Positions 18,450-27,444 of a stretch of 64,000 bases of DNA are shown here, one piece after another. The stretch's first letter is position 1. Every line of letters starts with the position of its first letter. Source of the stretch: Parafrankia sp. EUN1f (lineage in GTDB: Bacteria > Actinomycetota > Actinomycetes > Frankiales > Frankiaceae); contig NZ_ADGX01000002.1 in NCBI RefSeq assembly GCF_000177675.1, positions 1-64,000 of the forward strand, in the 5' to 3' direction. The notes under the pieces are model-generated. The model was given only the letters and a program-made list of their open reading frames with translations. It was not told where the DNA came from and searched no databases. Position numbers and translations under genes: made by a program.

Positions 18450-19310
18450 CTACAGCAGGGCCGCGGCGAGCCTGCGCCACTCCTCACGGGGGAAGGCGGT
18501 CTGGTCCGCGGTGAGCACCTGGAGGGTGACATGGTCCGCGCCCGCGGCCCGGTGCTCCTCCACCCTGCGCCTGATCGCCGCCTCGTCACCCCAGGCGATC
18601 ATCGCGTCGAACACCCGGCCGTCCGCGGATGCCACCTCGTCGGCCTCGAACCCCAGTCGGATCAGGCTGTTGGCGTAGTTAGGGAGGGAGAGGTAGCCGC
18701 GCAGCCACCCGCCCGCGATCGCGTGGGCCTCATCCTTGTCGGAACACAGGACGACGGCCTGCTCGGGCAGCACGAGCGGACCGTCGCCCACCGCCTCCCG
18801 CGCGATCCGGGTGTGCTCCGGCGTGACCAGGTAGGGATGGACACCGCGGGCCCGCCTGGACGCGAGCTCCAGCATGCGGGGGCCGAGTGCGGCGAGGACC
18901 CTCCGGTCCTGGGGGACGGGCTGTTCCGCGGCGTCGAGGCCGTCCAGGTAGGTCGTCATCGCGGTCAGCGGCCGCCGGTATCTGCCGGGCTCCGCGGAGT
19001 CCACGGCGATCGCGTGGCTTACCCCGATGCCGAGCAGCAGCCGGTCGTCGTATTTCGCCGCCAGCGCCGCATAGGAGGCGGCTGCCTGCTCCGGCGGGCA
19101 GTACCAGAGGTTGAGGACGCCGGTCGCCACGACGACGGAGCGAGTGGCGGCGAGCAGGTGCTCGGCGGCCTCGAACGTGTCGCCGCCCATGTCCGGGATC
19201 CACAGCGCGCTGAAGCCGAGCTCCTCGAGCTCGGCGGCGGCCTCGGCGGATTCGCCGGGGTCGCCGTAGCGCAGCTGCTGGCTCCACACGCCGACGCCAG
19301 AGAGGTCCAT
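18450..19310 (-). CDS. LLM class F420-dependent oxidoreductase
   Basis: A 286-residue luciferase-like TIM-barrel protein of the actinobacterial F420-dependent type. The N-terminal SGVGVWSQQLRYGD and LGFSALWIPDMGGDTFEAA, then RLLLGIGVSHA and the LAALGPRMLELASRRARG segment, match the family well. It probably transfers hydride between reduced F420 and an organic substrate. Length is normal. GGAAGG precedes the ATG. The next reverse-strand gene upstream is an SDR about 80 bases away, so the two may share a transcript. Confidence 0.88.
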   Translation of the reverse strand: MDLSGVGVWSQQLRYGDPGESAEAAAELEELGFSALWIPDMGGDTFEAAEHLLAATRSVVVATGVLNLWYCPPEQAAASYAALAAKYDDRLLLGIGVSHAIAVDSAEPGRYRRPLTAMTTYLDGLDAAEQPVPQDRRVLAALGPRMLELASRRARGVHPYLVTPEHTRIAREAVGDGPLVLPEQAVVLCSDKDEAHAIAGGWLRGYLSLPNYANSLIRLGFEADEVASADGRVFDAMIAWGDEAAIRRRVEEHRAAGADHVTLQVLTADQTAFPREEWRRLAAALL

Positions 19311-19391
19311 GCCCTGCCTTCCGGAGAGATCGTGGTCCCGCCGTGCGCCGTCACCCGGCGCTGTGTCGGCGGGACCGCCTGAGTAAGCGAA

Positions 19392-20222
19392 TCAGCCGTC
19401 GGCGCGGGGTGCGCCGTTTCCGGCGGAGTGGATCGCCCGCTCCATTCCGGCGATCATGTCGGGATAGCGCCCGGTCCGCGCGCCCCCGTCGACGCTGTAC
19501 AGGGAGCCGGAGACGAAGGACGCCTGCTCCGAGGCGAGGAAGTAGATGACGTTCGCGACCTCCTCCGGTTCCGCGAACCGCCCGAGCGGGGCGTTGTCGA
19601 CGAACTCGTCGACCAGACCGGGTAGATGCCACAGCCCGGTGGTGAGCCCGGTACGGACCAGGCCCGGGGCGACCGCGTTCACCCGGATTCCGTGCCGGCC
19701 CAGCTCCAGCGCGGCGACCTCGGTCAGCGCCACGGCACCGGCCTTCGCCGCGCAGTAGGCCGCCACACCGCGGCCGGGCTGGACGGCGTTGAGGCTCGCG
19801 ACCGTGACGATCGAACCTCCTCGCCCAGCATCCCGAAGCACGCGGCCGCCGTGCTTGAGGGTCAGGAAAGCCCCGTGGAGACTCAGATCGACAATCCGCC
19901 GCCACTCACCGAAATCGTGGTCGGCGACCTCGCCGAGGGTGCCGCCACCGGCATTGGCGACCACGACGTCGAGGCCGCCGAACCTGGCCGAGGCCAGTGC
20001 GACCAGTGCCGCCACATCGTCCTCGTCGGTCACGTCGCACCGGGCGGCCGCGAAGGCATCGGGGCCGAGCTCGGCACTCAGCGCCGCCAGGCCCGCCTCG
20101 TCGATGTCACCGCCGACGACTCTCCCGCCTTCGGCGACGAACCGCCTGGTGACGGCCCTTCCGATTCCGTTGGCGGCTCCGGTGACGACAGCGACCCACG
20201 CGGAGTGTGTGCCGCCCGTCAC
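19392..20222 (-). CDS. SDR family oxidoreductase
   Basis: Classical short-chain dehydrogenase of 276 residues. The NAD(P) motif VVTGAANGIGRA, the NAGGG motif after a VVVANAGG strand, a catalytic Ser in VASLNA and YCAAK are all present. The C-terminal GGARTGRYPDM follows the usual FVSGSLYSVDGG end. GTG at 20222 is chosen with GAGG upstream. A 10-bp inverted repeat with a nested palindrome lies about 190 bases upstream and may regulate it. The substrate is unknown. Confidence 0.88.
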   Translation of the reverse strand: MTGGTHSAWVAVVTGAANGIGRAVTRRFVAEGGRVVGGDIDEAGLAALSAELGPDAFAAARCDVTDEDDVAALVALASARFGGLDVVVANAGGGTLGEVADHDFGEWRRIVDLSLHGAFLTLKHGGRVLRDAGRGGSIVTVASLNAVQPGRGVAAYCAAKAGAVALTEVAALELGRHGIRVNAVAPGLVRTGLTTGLWHLPGLVDEFVDNAPLGRFAEPEEVANVIYFLASEQASFVSGSLYSVDGGARTGRYPDMIAGMERAIHSAGNGAPRADG

Positions 20223-20410
20223 TGGTCCTCGCCTCGCTGTAAGGGACGGCTGTGCTGGTCCCCGCTGTGAACACCTCGCGCCATCTGGCGGTCCTCCTGG
20301 AAGCGTGGGGCGCCGCTGGTCTCCCGTTCGAGGCCGCGGCCCCGTCGGATTGGGAGCCGGATCGGGCGCCGCGAGCGGCCCGCTCCGGTGGACGCGGAGC
20401 GCTCATGAAC

Positions 20411-20469
20411 GGTGAGACAGCTTCTATCTGACGTTGTAGAGCGACACAGTACGACAGATCTGTCTCACC
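20411..20469. promoter_or_regulatory. Inverted repeat with nested palindrome upstream of SDR
   Basis: GGTGAGACAG at 20411-20420 is perfectly complementary to CTGTCTCACC at 20460-20469. A 10-bp palindrome, ACAGATCTGT, spans 20454-20463 at the right arm. The region is more AT-rich than its surroundings. It lies in the 296-base gap upstream of the SDR at 19392 and could be an operator and promoter for it. No gene was seen in the rest of the gap. Confidence 0.5.
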
Positions 20470-20518
20470 GGAGAACTCGCGACTTTCGCGGTCGTCTCGC
20501 CCGATGCGGCCGCCACGC

Positions 20519-21358
20519 CTACGGGAGCGGGGGGCGAGCCCAGCTCTCACTCAGGTGCACCGCGACCGAACCACCGTCCACCAGGAGGTCCGTTCCCGTG
20601 ATGAACGTCGACTGGGGGCCGAGCAGGAACGAGACCGCGTCGGCCACGTCGTCCGGTGTTCCGATCCGTCCCGCGGGGGCCGCGTCGGTGACGGAGCGCA
20701 GCGCGGCACCCCACGGTCCGTTCAGCTCGAGGCGCCCCATCGGCGTCGAGACCACACCCGGACTCACCGAGTTCACTCGTGCCCTGCTCCGCCCCCAGGA
20801 CGGAGCCGCCGCGCGTACCCGCAGCATCGCGCCCAGCTTGGCCAGGCTGTAGGCGCCGGCCGGTTCCGTGACCACTTCGCCTGACAGGAACGGGAGCTGC
20901 AGCAGCTCGGAGGCGGGTGTGATGGCGAGTGCTCGCTCCTGGTCGGCGGGCAGCCGCGGCGCGAAGTGCCCGGCGGTGCTGGAGATGACCACGCCGGCCC
21001 CGCCGGGCGCGACGACGCGCGCGAACTCGTCGAGGAAGTGCGCGACACCGAGCAGATCCACCCGGATGATCGCGTCCGGCGCCGCCTGCGCCATCGAGAG
21101 GCCGGCCGTGTGGGCGACATGTGTGACGGGGCCCAGGTCGGCGGCGACGTCCGCCAGCGCGGCCACGGACTCTCCCTCGGCCACGTCCACGGGACGGGTG
21201 ACGACCTCGTGCCCCTCATCCCGCAGCGCGCCGGCGACCGCCGCGAGCGTGTGGTCGTTGGCGTCGGCGAGTAACAGGGTTCGGGATCCACCGAACCGGC
21301 GGGCGATCGCCGCGCCCATGCCGCCCACGCCGAGGACGACCACCACGTCCCTGCCCAT
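20519..21358 (-). CDS. SDR family oxidoreductase
   Basis: A 279-residue short-chain dehydrogenase, divergent from its neighbour. The cofactor loop is VVVLGVGGMGAAIARRF (GxGGMG). The catalytic Ser is in VVISSTAGHF and the YSLAK motif is intact. The C-terminus has GTDLLVDGGSVAVHLSESWA. The ATG at 21358 is selected because a strong GGAGG sits 5 bases upstream; the ATG at 21373 has none. The gene is followed, on the same strand, by the operator region of the next SDR. Confidence 0.85.
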   Translation of the reverse strand: MGRDVVVVLGVGGMGAAIARRFGGSRTLLLADANDHTLAAVAGALRDEGHEVVTRPVDVAEGESVAALADVAADLGPVTHVAHTAGLSMAQAAPDAIIRVDLLGVAHFLDEFARVVAPGGAGVVISSTAGHFAPRLPADQERALAITPASELLQLPFLSGEVVTEPAGAYSLAKLGAMLRVRAAAPSWGRSRARVNSVSPGVVSTPMGRLELNGPWGAALRSVTDAAPAGRIGTPDDVADAVSFLLGPQSTFITGTDLLVDGGSVAVHLSESWARPPLP

Positions 21359-21604
21359 CGCAACCTCCGTCATCTCGACAGCCCGCGGCCAAGGCCGGTG
21401 GGACCGCGCTCTGCGTAGCCCCGGCAGCAGCATCCCCTGCGTGCGCCACACGACCGATGACGGTCAGAGATTGTCGACCTTGACATCGACATCGACGGTA
21501 GCAGTCGACCTGGAGCGGGCGCCGGCCTGGCCGTGGCAGCAGGGGCACGACGAGTACCACACGCCGGCGATGCGCACGGCGCTGGAGCGGGCCCGTGACC
21601 GGGG

Positions 21605-22098
21605 TCAACTGCGGCGCTCGTCGAGTTCGCCCATCCGCGGCCGGGGGAGAAGGACCTCGTCCGGCCCTGGCCGTGCCGTGGTTTCGTCGCGGGGGACAAC
21701 GAGGCCGGTGGGCAGATCGTCGCCGCGGAAGAGGGTCTCGGTCACCCCGCCGGCCAGGGCGTCCACGGCCAGGATCACTGCCGCGGCCGTCCAGGAGCTG
21801 CGTTCCTCGGGCCAGTTGACGCCGGCCTCGAACTGCCAGCCGGTCCAGTAGCTGCCGTCGTCGTGACGCAGGTGCTGGATGTCGCGCACCAGCTGGACGG
21901 CGGCGTCGGTCTCCCCGCCAGCTGCAGGGCCATCACACACTCGAGATGGTCCCAGGCATCGGTGTGGTCGCCGGGGGACCAGGGAATCGCCCCGTCGGGT
22001 TCCTGCATCGCCGCGATGGCGTCGGCCGTCTCGGTGATCGCCGCGCGGGTGAGGAGCGTCGGCGTGCCGTCGGACGGCAGGGCGTCTATGTGGCTCAT
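21605..22098 (-). pseudogene. Frameshifted terpene-cyclase/prenyltransferase-like protein
   Basis: Two frames together give one protein. From the ATG at 22098 the first frame reads TRAAITETADAIAAMQEPDG, then DHTDAWDHLECVMALQLAG. Similarity continues in the other frame as GETDAAVQLVRDIQHLRHDD, then SYWTGWQFEAGVNWPEE, to a stop at 21605. Repeated QxxDGxxxW-type segments resemble the alpha-alpha barrel of prenyltransferase/squalene-cyclase-like proteins. The break sits at a C4 run (21913-21916, G4 on the coding strand). One missing G would restore LAGETDAAV. The start ATG overlaps the stop of the upstream racemase (ATGA). The break could be real or a homopolymer sequencing error. The 246 bases after the stop hold no recognisable gene. 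Confidence 0.65.
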
Positions 22099-22886
22099 GG
22101 TGTCCGTGGGGTTCGCTGGTCGAGTCCGATTGCCGCCGGCTCCGGCGCCGCCGTCTGTTGCCGCCAGCCGGCCAGGACGTCCTCGACCGGCGTGCCCGTG
22201 GGCCGCGGGCCGATGGGTGCGGCGGTCGGGGTGCGGGTGAAGCGCGGCGCGGGGGCGGCCTGCTCCGCGCCGTCGACCGTCACGATCGTCTGTCGTTCGG
22301 CCATGTGTGGATGGGTCGACACCTCGCCGAACGCGAGAACCGGCGTCACGCAGGCGTCGGTGCCGGCGAACACCGCCGCCCACTCGTCGCGCGGGCGGGT
22401 GGCGAAGATCCCGGCGAGGCGAGCGCCCACCACAGGCCATCCGGCCCGGTCATACTGGCCCGGCAGCTCCTCGGCGGTGAGCCCGACGCCGGCGAGCAGC
22501 TGGGCGTAGAACTGCGGCTCGATCGCGCCGACCGCGATGTAGCGCCCATCCCCGCAGACATAGGTGCGATAGAACGGCGCGGCCCCGTCGAGGATGTTCG
22601 ACGACCGCTCGTCCGACCAGACCCCCATGGCCCGATGCGCCCAGGCCATCTGCCCGAGCACCCAGCGACGGTTGCGGAGCATCAGATCGTTCATGCCGGT
22701 CGCCCCGGGGCGCTGGACGCGCACGACATCCGCGCCCAGATCCGCGAGCAGCATCGCGGCGTGCGGACCAGGCCCGATGCCGGCCAGCTCCACGACACGC
22801 AGGCGCGCGAGCGGACCGTCACGGCGAGATGTGGGCGGACCAGGCGCGGCATCCGCGGCCGCACTGCCGGGCGTGCTGTCGATCAT
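22095..22886 (-). CDS. CaiB/BaiF (alpha-methylacyl-CoA racemase-like) protein with internal deletion
   Basis: A 263-residue protein; family members have about 360. The N-terminal LRVVELAGIGPGPHAAMLLA and ADVVRVQRPG are typical of alpha-methylacyl-CoA racemase. It then jumps from MLRNRRWV directly to LGQMAWAHRAMGVWSDERSS and on to YICGDGRY-type sequence, omitting roughly 100-150 residues in the middle. That segment normally carries the catalytic His and Asp, so activity is unlikely although the frame is open. GGAGAAAG precedes the ATG at 22886. Its TGA overlaps the ATG of the frameshifted cyclase-like gene, so both members of this pair look degraded. Confidence 0.78.
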   Translation of the reverse strand: MIDSTPGSAAADAAPGPPTSRRDGPLARLRVVELAGIGPGPHAAMLLADLGADVVRVQRPGATGMNDLMLRNRRWVLGQMAWAHRAMGVWSDERSSNILDGAAPFYRTYVCGDGRYIAVGAIEPQFYAQLLAGVGLTAEELPGQYDRAGWPVVGARLAGIFATRPRDEWAAVFAGTDACVTPVLAFGEVSTHPHMAERQTIVTVDGAEQAAPAPRFTRTPTAAPIGPRPTGTPVEDVLAGWRQQTAAPEPAAIGLDQRTPRTP

Positions 22887-23179
22887 GGCTTTCTCCGAAC
22901 GTGCTCTCGACGAATGGAACCGGCCCACCGAGCACCGAGACGCGTTGAGTCCCGTGTCGGTTCAGGGAGCGCGGCTGCTTTCCGACGCGGAGCCGCGCGG
23001 CTCCTGCCCGAGTGCGTGCACCGAGGAAATGCCCGGCCGGAAGCGTTCGACGAACCAGGCGAAGTCCGACGATGTGCACTCGGCGGCACGCTAGAGCGGC
23101 CGCAAGCGCCGAGTCAAGAGTTCCGGACGAGACTCGTCCGGATCAAGTCGATGGTCGGGAGCCTGGAGTTCGGCCGCGA

Positions 23180-23806
23180 TCAGCTGATCGCGGCGCGGGC
23201 GTGGACTCCTGCCAGGACCAGGTCCACGACCTCCTCGGCGTAGGCGCCCCGCCGGGCATGCCAGACGTCGGTCTTGTCCGACGGCATGAGAAGGAAGTTG
23301 TGGATGATGGTCCCGCGGACCGCGTCGACGATCATTTCGGGGCGGGTGCCGTGCGGAAGCTCGCCCCGCGCAATCGCGCGGTTCACCCCCTCTCGGACCA
23401 GCGCGCGGCTGCGCCCTCTGGCCGCGTCGATGTCCGGGAAGGTGACGTCTCCCGTGTAGAGCTTGGTGTCCAGGAGGAGCCGGATCTCCGCGATCCCCGC
23501 GGGCTGGTCCAGGCGGTCGAGCAGGGCCCGGGCCAGGGCGACGAGGTCGCCGCGGATGCTGCCGGTGTCCGGCAGCTCGACGAGGTCCGGCTGCGTCGCC
23601 GCGAAGGCGCTGGAGAGGATCTCCATCTTGGAGGACCAGCGGCGGTAGATCGCGGCCTTGCCGACGCCGGCCCGCGCCGCGATCGCGTCGAAGGTGAAGC
23701 CTGACCAGCCCACCTCGGCGTAGATCTGGATCGCCGCCCCGGCGACCTTCTCCTCGATCGTCGGATCCACTGGGCGCCCGATCCGGCGCCTGGGAGGGGT
23801 GGACAT
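23180..23806 (-). CDS. TetR family transcriptional regulator
   Basis: A 208-residue TetR protein. A basic tail (PPRRRIGRPVDP) leads into the helix-turn-helix FDAIAARAGVGKAAIYRRW, then SSKMEILSSAF. The C-terminal domain resembles the TetR_C-type of many actinobacterial lipid regulators. ATG at 23806 is preferred to 23830 because it gives the usual MSTPPRRR start. A perfect 26-bp palindrome lies 20 bases upstream, between it and the divergent acyl-CoA dehydrogenase at 24011. The protein probably represses both genes. The 293 bases between its stop and the racemase start hold no gene. Confidence 0.92.
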   Translation of the reverse strand: MSTPPRRRIGRPVDPTIEEKVAGAAIQIYAEVGWSGFTFDAIAARAGVGKAAIYRRWSSKMEILSSAFAATQPDLVELPDTGSIRGDLVALARALLDRLDQPAGIAEIRLLLDTKLYTGDVTFPDIDAARGRSRALVREGVNRAIARGELPHGTRPEMIVDAVRGTIIHNFLLMPSDKTDVWHARRGAYAEEVVDLVLAGVHARAAIS

Positions 23807-23825
23807 CGCCCCACCATCCCACAGG

Positions 23826-23851
23826 CCCACATGATCTGTTGATCATGTGGG
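23826..23851. promoter_or_regulatory. Perfect palindromic operator, divergent promoter
   Basis: CCCACATGATC at 23826-23836 and GATCATGTGGG at 23841-23851 are exact inverted repeats of 11 bp around a TGTT spacer. The site lies between the divergent TetR gene (start 23806) and the fused acyl-CoA dehydrogenase (start 24011). This is the expected position and size for a TetR dimer site controlling both. Confidence 0.8.
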
Positions 23852-24010
23852 TATCCCGCCCTGGTTCACGATCCGGCGGTGGTGGCCGTGGCTGTGCGCG
23901 GGTCCTGGGTCATCTTGACGCCGACTGGGCGGTCGAATACTTTGCGCCTGTTACAGAACAAGTTCGTCCGAAATCTCAACCGTTATGGGCGCGGCGAAGG
24001 GGGAGGCGTC

Positions 24011-26170
24011 ATGGCGATCGCCATCAGCGACGAGCACCAGGAGATCGCGCGTACAATGCGGGCCTACCTGGAGAGCCGCGGGGCGCGTGCCGCGGGCCGG
24101 GAACTGCTGAACGCGCCACCCACAGCGGTGCCGGACTTCTGGAAGGGGCTCGCCGAGCTCGGCCTGCTCGGCCTGCACCTCCCGGAGGAGTTCGGCGGCG
24201 GCGGGGCGGGATTTCCGGAGCTCGTCGCGGTGGTCGAGGAGCTCGGCCGGGCCGTCGCCCCCGGGCCTGTGCTGCCGACGATGGCGGTCTCCGCGGTCAT
24301 CGCGGCCGAGGGCAGCCCGGATCTACGAGCGCGGCTGCTGCCGGGCCTCGCCGGTGGCGAGACGGTGGCGGCCATCGGGCTCGGCGGGGCGGTGACCCGC
24401 GACGGCGACGTGCTTTCCGGCGATGGCGGTGCCGTGCTCGGCGGTGCCCTGGCCGAAATCCTGCTGGTTGCCGTCGGTAACGACCTGGTCGTGCTCCCGG
24501 CCTCCGCGCCGGGAGTCGTGGTCGAGGTGCCGGCGTCGAACCTCGACCGTTCTCGTCCGTCGGCCCGGGTGCGCCTCGACAACGTGCCGGTCGCCGCGGA
24601 CGCCGTCCTCGCCGGGGCCCGGCCCTTCGCGGAGGCGGTCGTCCGCACGCTGGTCGCCGCCGAGGCGGTCGGCGGTGCCCACGAGTGCGTGACGGTCGCG
24701 ACCGAGTACGCGAAGGTCCGCGAGCAGTTCGGCCGCACGATCGGCACCTTCCAGGCGGTCAAGCACCACCTGGCGAACATGCTGGTCGCGGCCGAGCTCG
24801 GTACCGCGGCCACCTGGGACGCGGCGCGGGCCGCCGCAGGGTCCCAGGACGAGTTCGCGCTGGCCGCGGCGGTCGCGTCGACATTGGCCGTGCCGGCCTT
24901 CGTCACCAACGCGGAGCGCAACATCCAGCTGCACGGCGGCATCGGCTTCACCTGGGAGCACGACGCCCACCTGCTGCAGCGGCGTGCCGTGGTCCTCAGG
25001 GCGCTGTTCTCGCCGATCGAGGCGGCGGCCGACGTCACCCGCCTGAGCGCGGCCGGTGTGACCCGCGCGACGGCCCTCGACCTGCCGCCCGAGGTCGAGG
25101 CCGAGCGACCGGCTGTCCGCCGCCTCGCGCAGGAGCTCGCCGCACTGCCCGCGGCCGAGCAGCGCGAGCGTCTCATCGAGACCGGCTACGTGCAGCCGCA
25201 CTGGCCGAAGCCGTGGGGGATCGAGGCTCCCGCCGGCCTGCAGCTGGTGATTGAGGAGGAGTTCCGGGCCGCCGGCGTCGCTCGGGTGAACCTGTCGATC
25301 ACCGGCTGGGTCATCCTCACCCTGGTCCAGCACGGCACCCCCGACCAGGTCGACCGGTGGGTCCGGCCCGCGCTGGCCGGGGACGAGATCTGGTGCCAGC
25401 TGTTCAGCGAGCCGGCTGCCGGCTCCGACGCCGCCGCCGTGCGGACCTCGGCGGTGCGGACCGACGGGGGCTGGGTGGTCAACGGCCAGAAGGTCTGGAC
25501 ATCCGACGCGCACCTGGCCCGCTGGGGCCTGGCCACGGTGCGCACCGAGCACGGGGCCGGCAAGCACCAGGGCATCACCACCCTGGTGATCGACATGTCC
25601 GCGCCCGGGGTGGAGATCCGCCCGCTGCGCCAGAGCACCGGCGACAGCATGTTCAACGAGGTCTTCTTCACCGATGTCTTCGTCCCGGACGCCGACGTCG
25701 TCGGGGTGCCGGGAGCGGGCTGGACGGTTGCCCGCGCGACTCTCGGCAACGAGCGGGTCAGCCTCGGTGGCAGCGTCGACATGATGGGATCGGTCGACTA
25801 CCTCGACCTGTACCGGGCACACGGTCACCGGCTGCCCGGCGCAGAGTCCCGGATCGGCGCGCACCTGGCCGAGAACCTCGCGCTGCGCCAGCTGAACCTG
25901 CGCCGCGCCGAGCGGGCGGTCGCCGGTGGCGGCCCAGGACCGGAGGGCAACATCACCAAGCTGGTCGTCGCCGAACACGCGCAGCGAACCGCGACCCTGG
26001 CCGCCGACCTCGTCGGCGAACAGACCGCGTTCAGCGACGAGCTCGGCGGCGTCGGATGGCGCCAGCTGGTATCCCGCGCGGCGACGATCGCGGGCGGAAC
26101 GTCGGAGATCGCCCGCAACCAGATCGCGGAACGCATTCTCGGCCTGCCGCGCGATCCGCTGGCGATCTGA
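24011..26170 (+). CDS. Fused double acyl-CoA dehydrogenase
   Basis: A 719-residue protein holding two acyl-CoA dehydrogenase units. The N-terminal half (about 1-360) has TEYAKVREQFGRTIGTFQAV and HGGIGFTWEHDAHLL. The C-terminal half has IWCQLFSEPAAGSDAA, VNGQKVWTSDAHLARWG, LGNERVSLGG and TSEIARNQIAERILGLPRDP. Single-unit family members have about 380-400 residues. Steroid-degrading actinobacteria use obligate alpha-beta pairs of such chains; this looks like a covalent version. GGGGGAGG precedes the ATG. The divergent TetR and its palindrome suggest substrate-induced expression. The second copy at 56258 has the same design. Confidence 0.9.
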   Translation: MAIAISDEHQEIARTMRAYLESRGARAAGRELLNAPPTAVPDFWKGLAELGLLGLHLPEEFGGGGAGFPELVAVVEELGRAVAPGPVLPTMAVSAVIAAEGSPDLRARLLPGLAGGETVAAIGLGGAVTRDGDVLSGDGGAVLGGALAEILLVAVGNDLVVLPASAPGVVVEVPASNLDRSRPSARVRLDNVPVAADAVLAGARPFAEAVVRTLVAAEAVGGAHECVTVATEYAKVREQFGRTIGTFQAVKHHLANMLVAAELGTAATWDAARAAAGSQDEFALAAAVASTLAVPAFVTNAERNIQLHGGIGFTWEHDAHLLQRRAVVLRALFSPIEAAADVTRLSAAGVTRATALDLPPEVEAERPAVRRLAQELAALPAAEQRERLIETGYVQPHWPKPWGIEAPAGLQLVIEEEFRAAGVARVNLSITGWVILTLVQHGTPDQVDRWVRPALAGDEIWCQLFSEPAAGSDAAAVRTSAVRTDGGWVVNGQKVWTSDAHLARWGLATVRTEHGAGKHQGITTLVIDMSAPGVEIRPLRQSTGDSMFNEVFFTDVFVPDADVVGVPGAGWTVARATLGNERVSLGGSVDMMGSVDYLDLYRAHGHRLPGAESRIGAHLAENLALRQLNLRRAERAVAGGGPGPEGNITKLVVAEHAQRTATLAADLVGEQTAFSDELGGVGWRQLVSRAATIAGGTSEIARNQIAERILGLPRDPLAI

Positions 26171-26189
26171 ACCGTTCCCGCTGACCGGC

Positions 26190-26210
26190 GCACGCCGCGG
26201 CCCCGCGTGC
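26190..26210. terminator. Candidate hairpin between convergent genes
   Basis: GCACGC at 26190-26195 pairs with GCGTGC at 26205-26210 around a 9-base loop, in the 67 bases between the converging dehydrogenase and thiolase stops. The stem is short, so this is a weak call. Confidence 0.3.
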
Positions 26211-26237
26211 ACCCTGACCTGAGCTGACCTGGACGGG

Positions 26238-27401
26238 TCAGTGGACGTCGCGGCCGAGAAGGGCGACGACGGTGAACAGTGCGCCGGCGCCGCCTCCCGA
26301 GCACAGCGCGACCTGGGCGTCGGCGACCTGCAGCGGTCCGCAGGTGCCGCGCAGCTGCTCGACGCCGCGGATGACGCGCTGAAGCATCTGCGGTGCGGCT
26401 CCGGCGTGGCTGAACGACAGCGTGCCGCCGTCGGTGGTGACGGGGTGGCTGCCACCGATCGCGATGTGGCCGTCCTCGGCGAACGGGCCGCCCTCTCCCG
26501 GGCCGCAGAACCCGAACGCCTCCAGCTGGCGGATGATCTCGAACGAGAACGGGTCGTAGAGCTCCAGGACGTCGACGTCATCGCGGCACAGCCCGGAGGC
26601 GTCCAGCGCGAGTTCGAACGCACGCCCGCCGACCTGGCCGTTCACCAGGTCGCCGGACCGGCCGGCATGATCCCAGGCCGGTGGGAAGCGGTAGCTGGGC
26701 CCGAAGTGATCCGCGCCGCCGCCGAGCACCTGCACCGGCGGGTGGCGCAGGTCGGCGGCCCGCCGCGCGGTCGTCAGCAGCAGCGCGCAGCCGCCCTCGG
26801 ACGTCATCGAGCAGTCGAGCAGGTGGAAGGGGTCGGCGACCATCCGGGAGGCGAGCACGTCCGCGGCGGTGAACGGACCGCGGCCGGCGTACACGGCGGC
26901 CGGATTCGCATGCCCGTTGTTGCGGATCGTCGCCGCGACGGTGGCGAGCTGCTCGGGTGTCGTCCCATAGGTGATCATGTGGCGGCGGGCGACGAGCGCG
27001 AACTCGGCGGCGGTGAACAGCCCCCACGGGACGACGAACTCGTTCTCCGGCCGGGTCCACGGCGCGGTCGCGGCTCGCTCGGTGTAGATGCCCGCCTCGG
27101 CCGCGACCACCAGCACGGTGTCGGCCTGGCCGGCCTCGATCGCCGCGGCGGCCTCCAGCACCATCGAGATCCCGAACTGGCTGCCCTGCCAGCAGGGCCC
27201 GAGCCCGAGGTCGTACAGGAGCGCGGCCCCGTCGGCGCCGGCGGACAGACCGTCGACCGCGTCGAGTGGTACCCCCGCGTCAGCCAGGACGCCGGTCACG
27301 GCATCGAGCGTCAGAGTGCGGGAGGTCTCCTCCGGCAGCCGACGCGCCTGGATCGTGTTGTACACACCGGCGATCACCGCTGGTTCCCGGTGGCGGCTCA
27401 T
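26238..27401 (-). CDS. Thiolase-like lipid-transfer protein lacking the nucleophilic Cys
   Basis: A 387-residue thiolase superfamily protein. Core segments include VIAGVYNTIQARRLPEET, AGQADTVLVVAAEAGIYTE, APWTRPENEFVVPWGLFTAA, ELYDPFSFEIIRQLEAFGFC and the SHAGAAPQMLQ region. Aligning the helix before IEAGQAD with canonical thiolases puts Ser where the Cys nucleophile should be (GSQFGISM). Claisen-type thiolysis is therefore unlikely, but lyase activity with a DUF35 partner is possible. ATG at 27401 follows GGGAAG. A fragment of a close relative is found in the relic at 63303-63451. The PadR regulator lies upstream. Confidence 0.82.
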   Translation of the reverse strand: MSRHREPAVIAGVYNTIQARRLPEETSRTLTLDAVTGVLADAGVPLDAVDGLSAGADGAALLYDLGLGPCWQGSQFGISMVLEAAAAIEAGQADTVLVVAAEAGIYTERAATAPWTRPENEFVVPWGLFTAAEFALVARRHMITYGTTPEQLATVAATIRNNGHANPAAVYAGRGPFTAADVLASRMVADPFHLLDCSMTSEGGCALLLTTARRAADLRHPPVQVLGGGADHFGPSYRFPPAWDHAGRSGDLVNGQVGGRAFELALDASGLCRDDVDVLELYDPFSFEIIRQLEAFGFCGPGEGGPFAEDGHIAIGGSHPVTTDGGTLSFSHAGAAPQMLQRVIRGVEQLRGTCGPLQVADAQVALCSGGGAGALFTVVALLGRDVH

Positions 27402-27444
27402 CTCACTTCCCTCTCCAGCCTCTCCAGACGGGTGTCGCCGGTCG

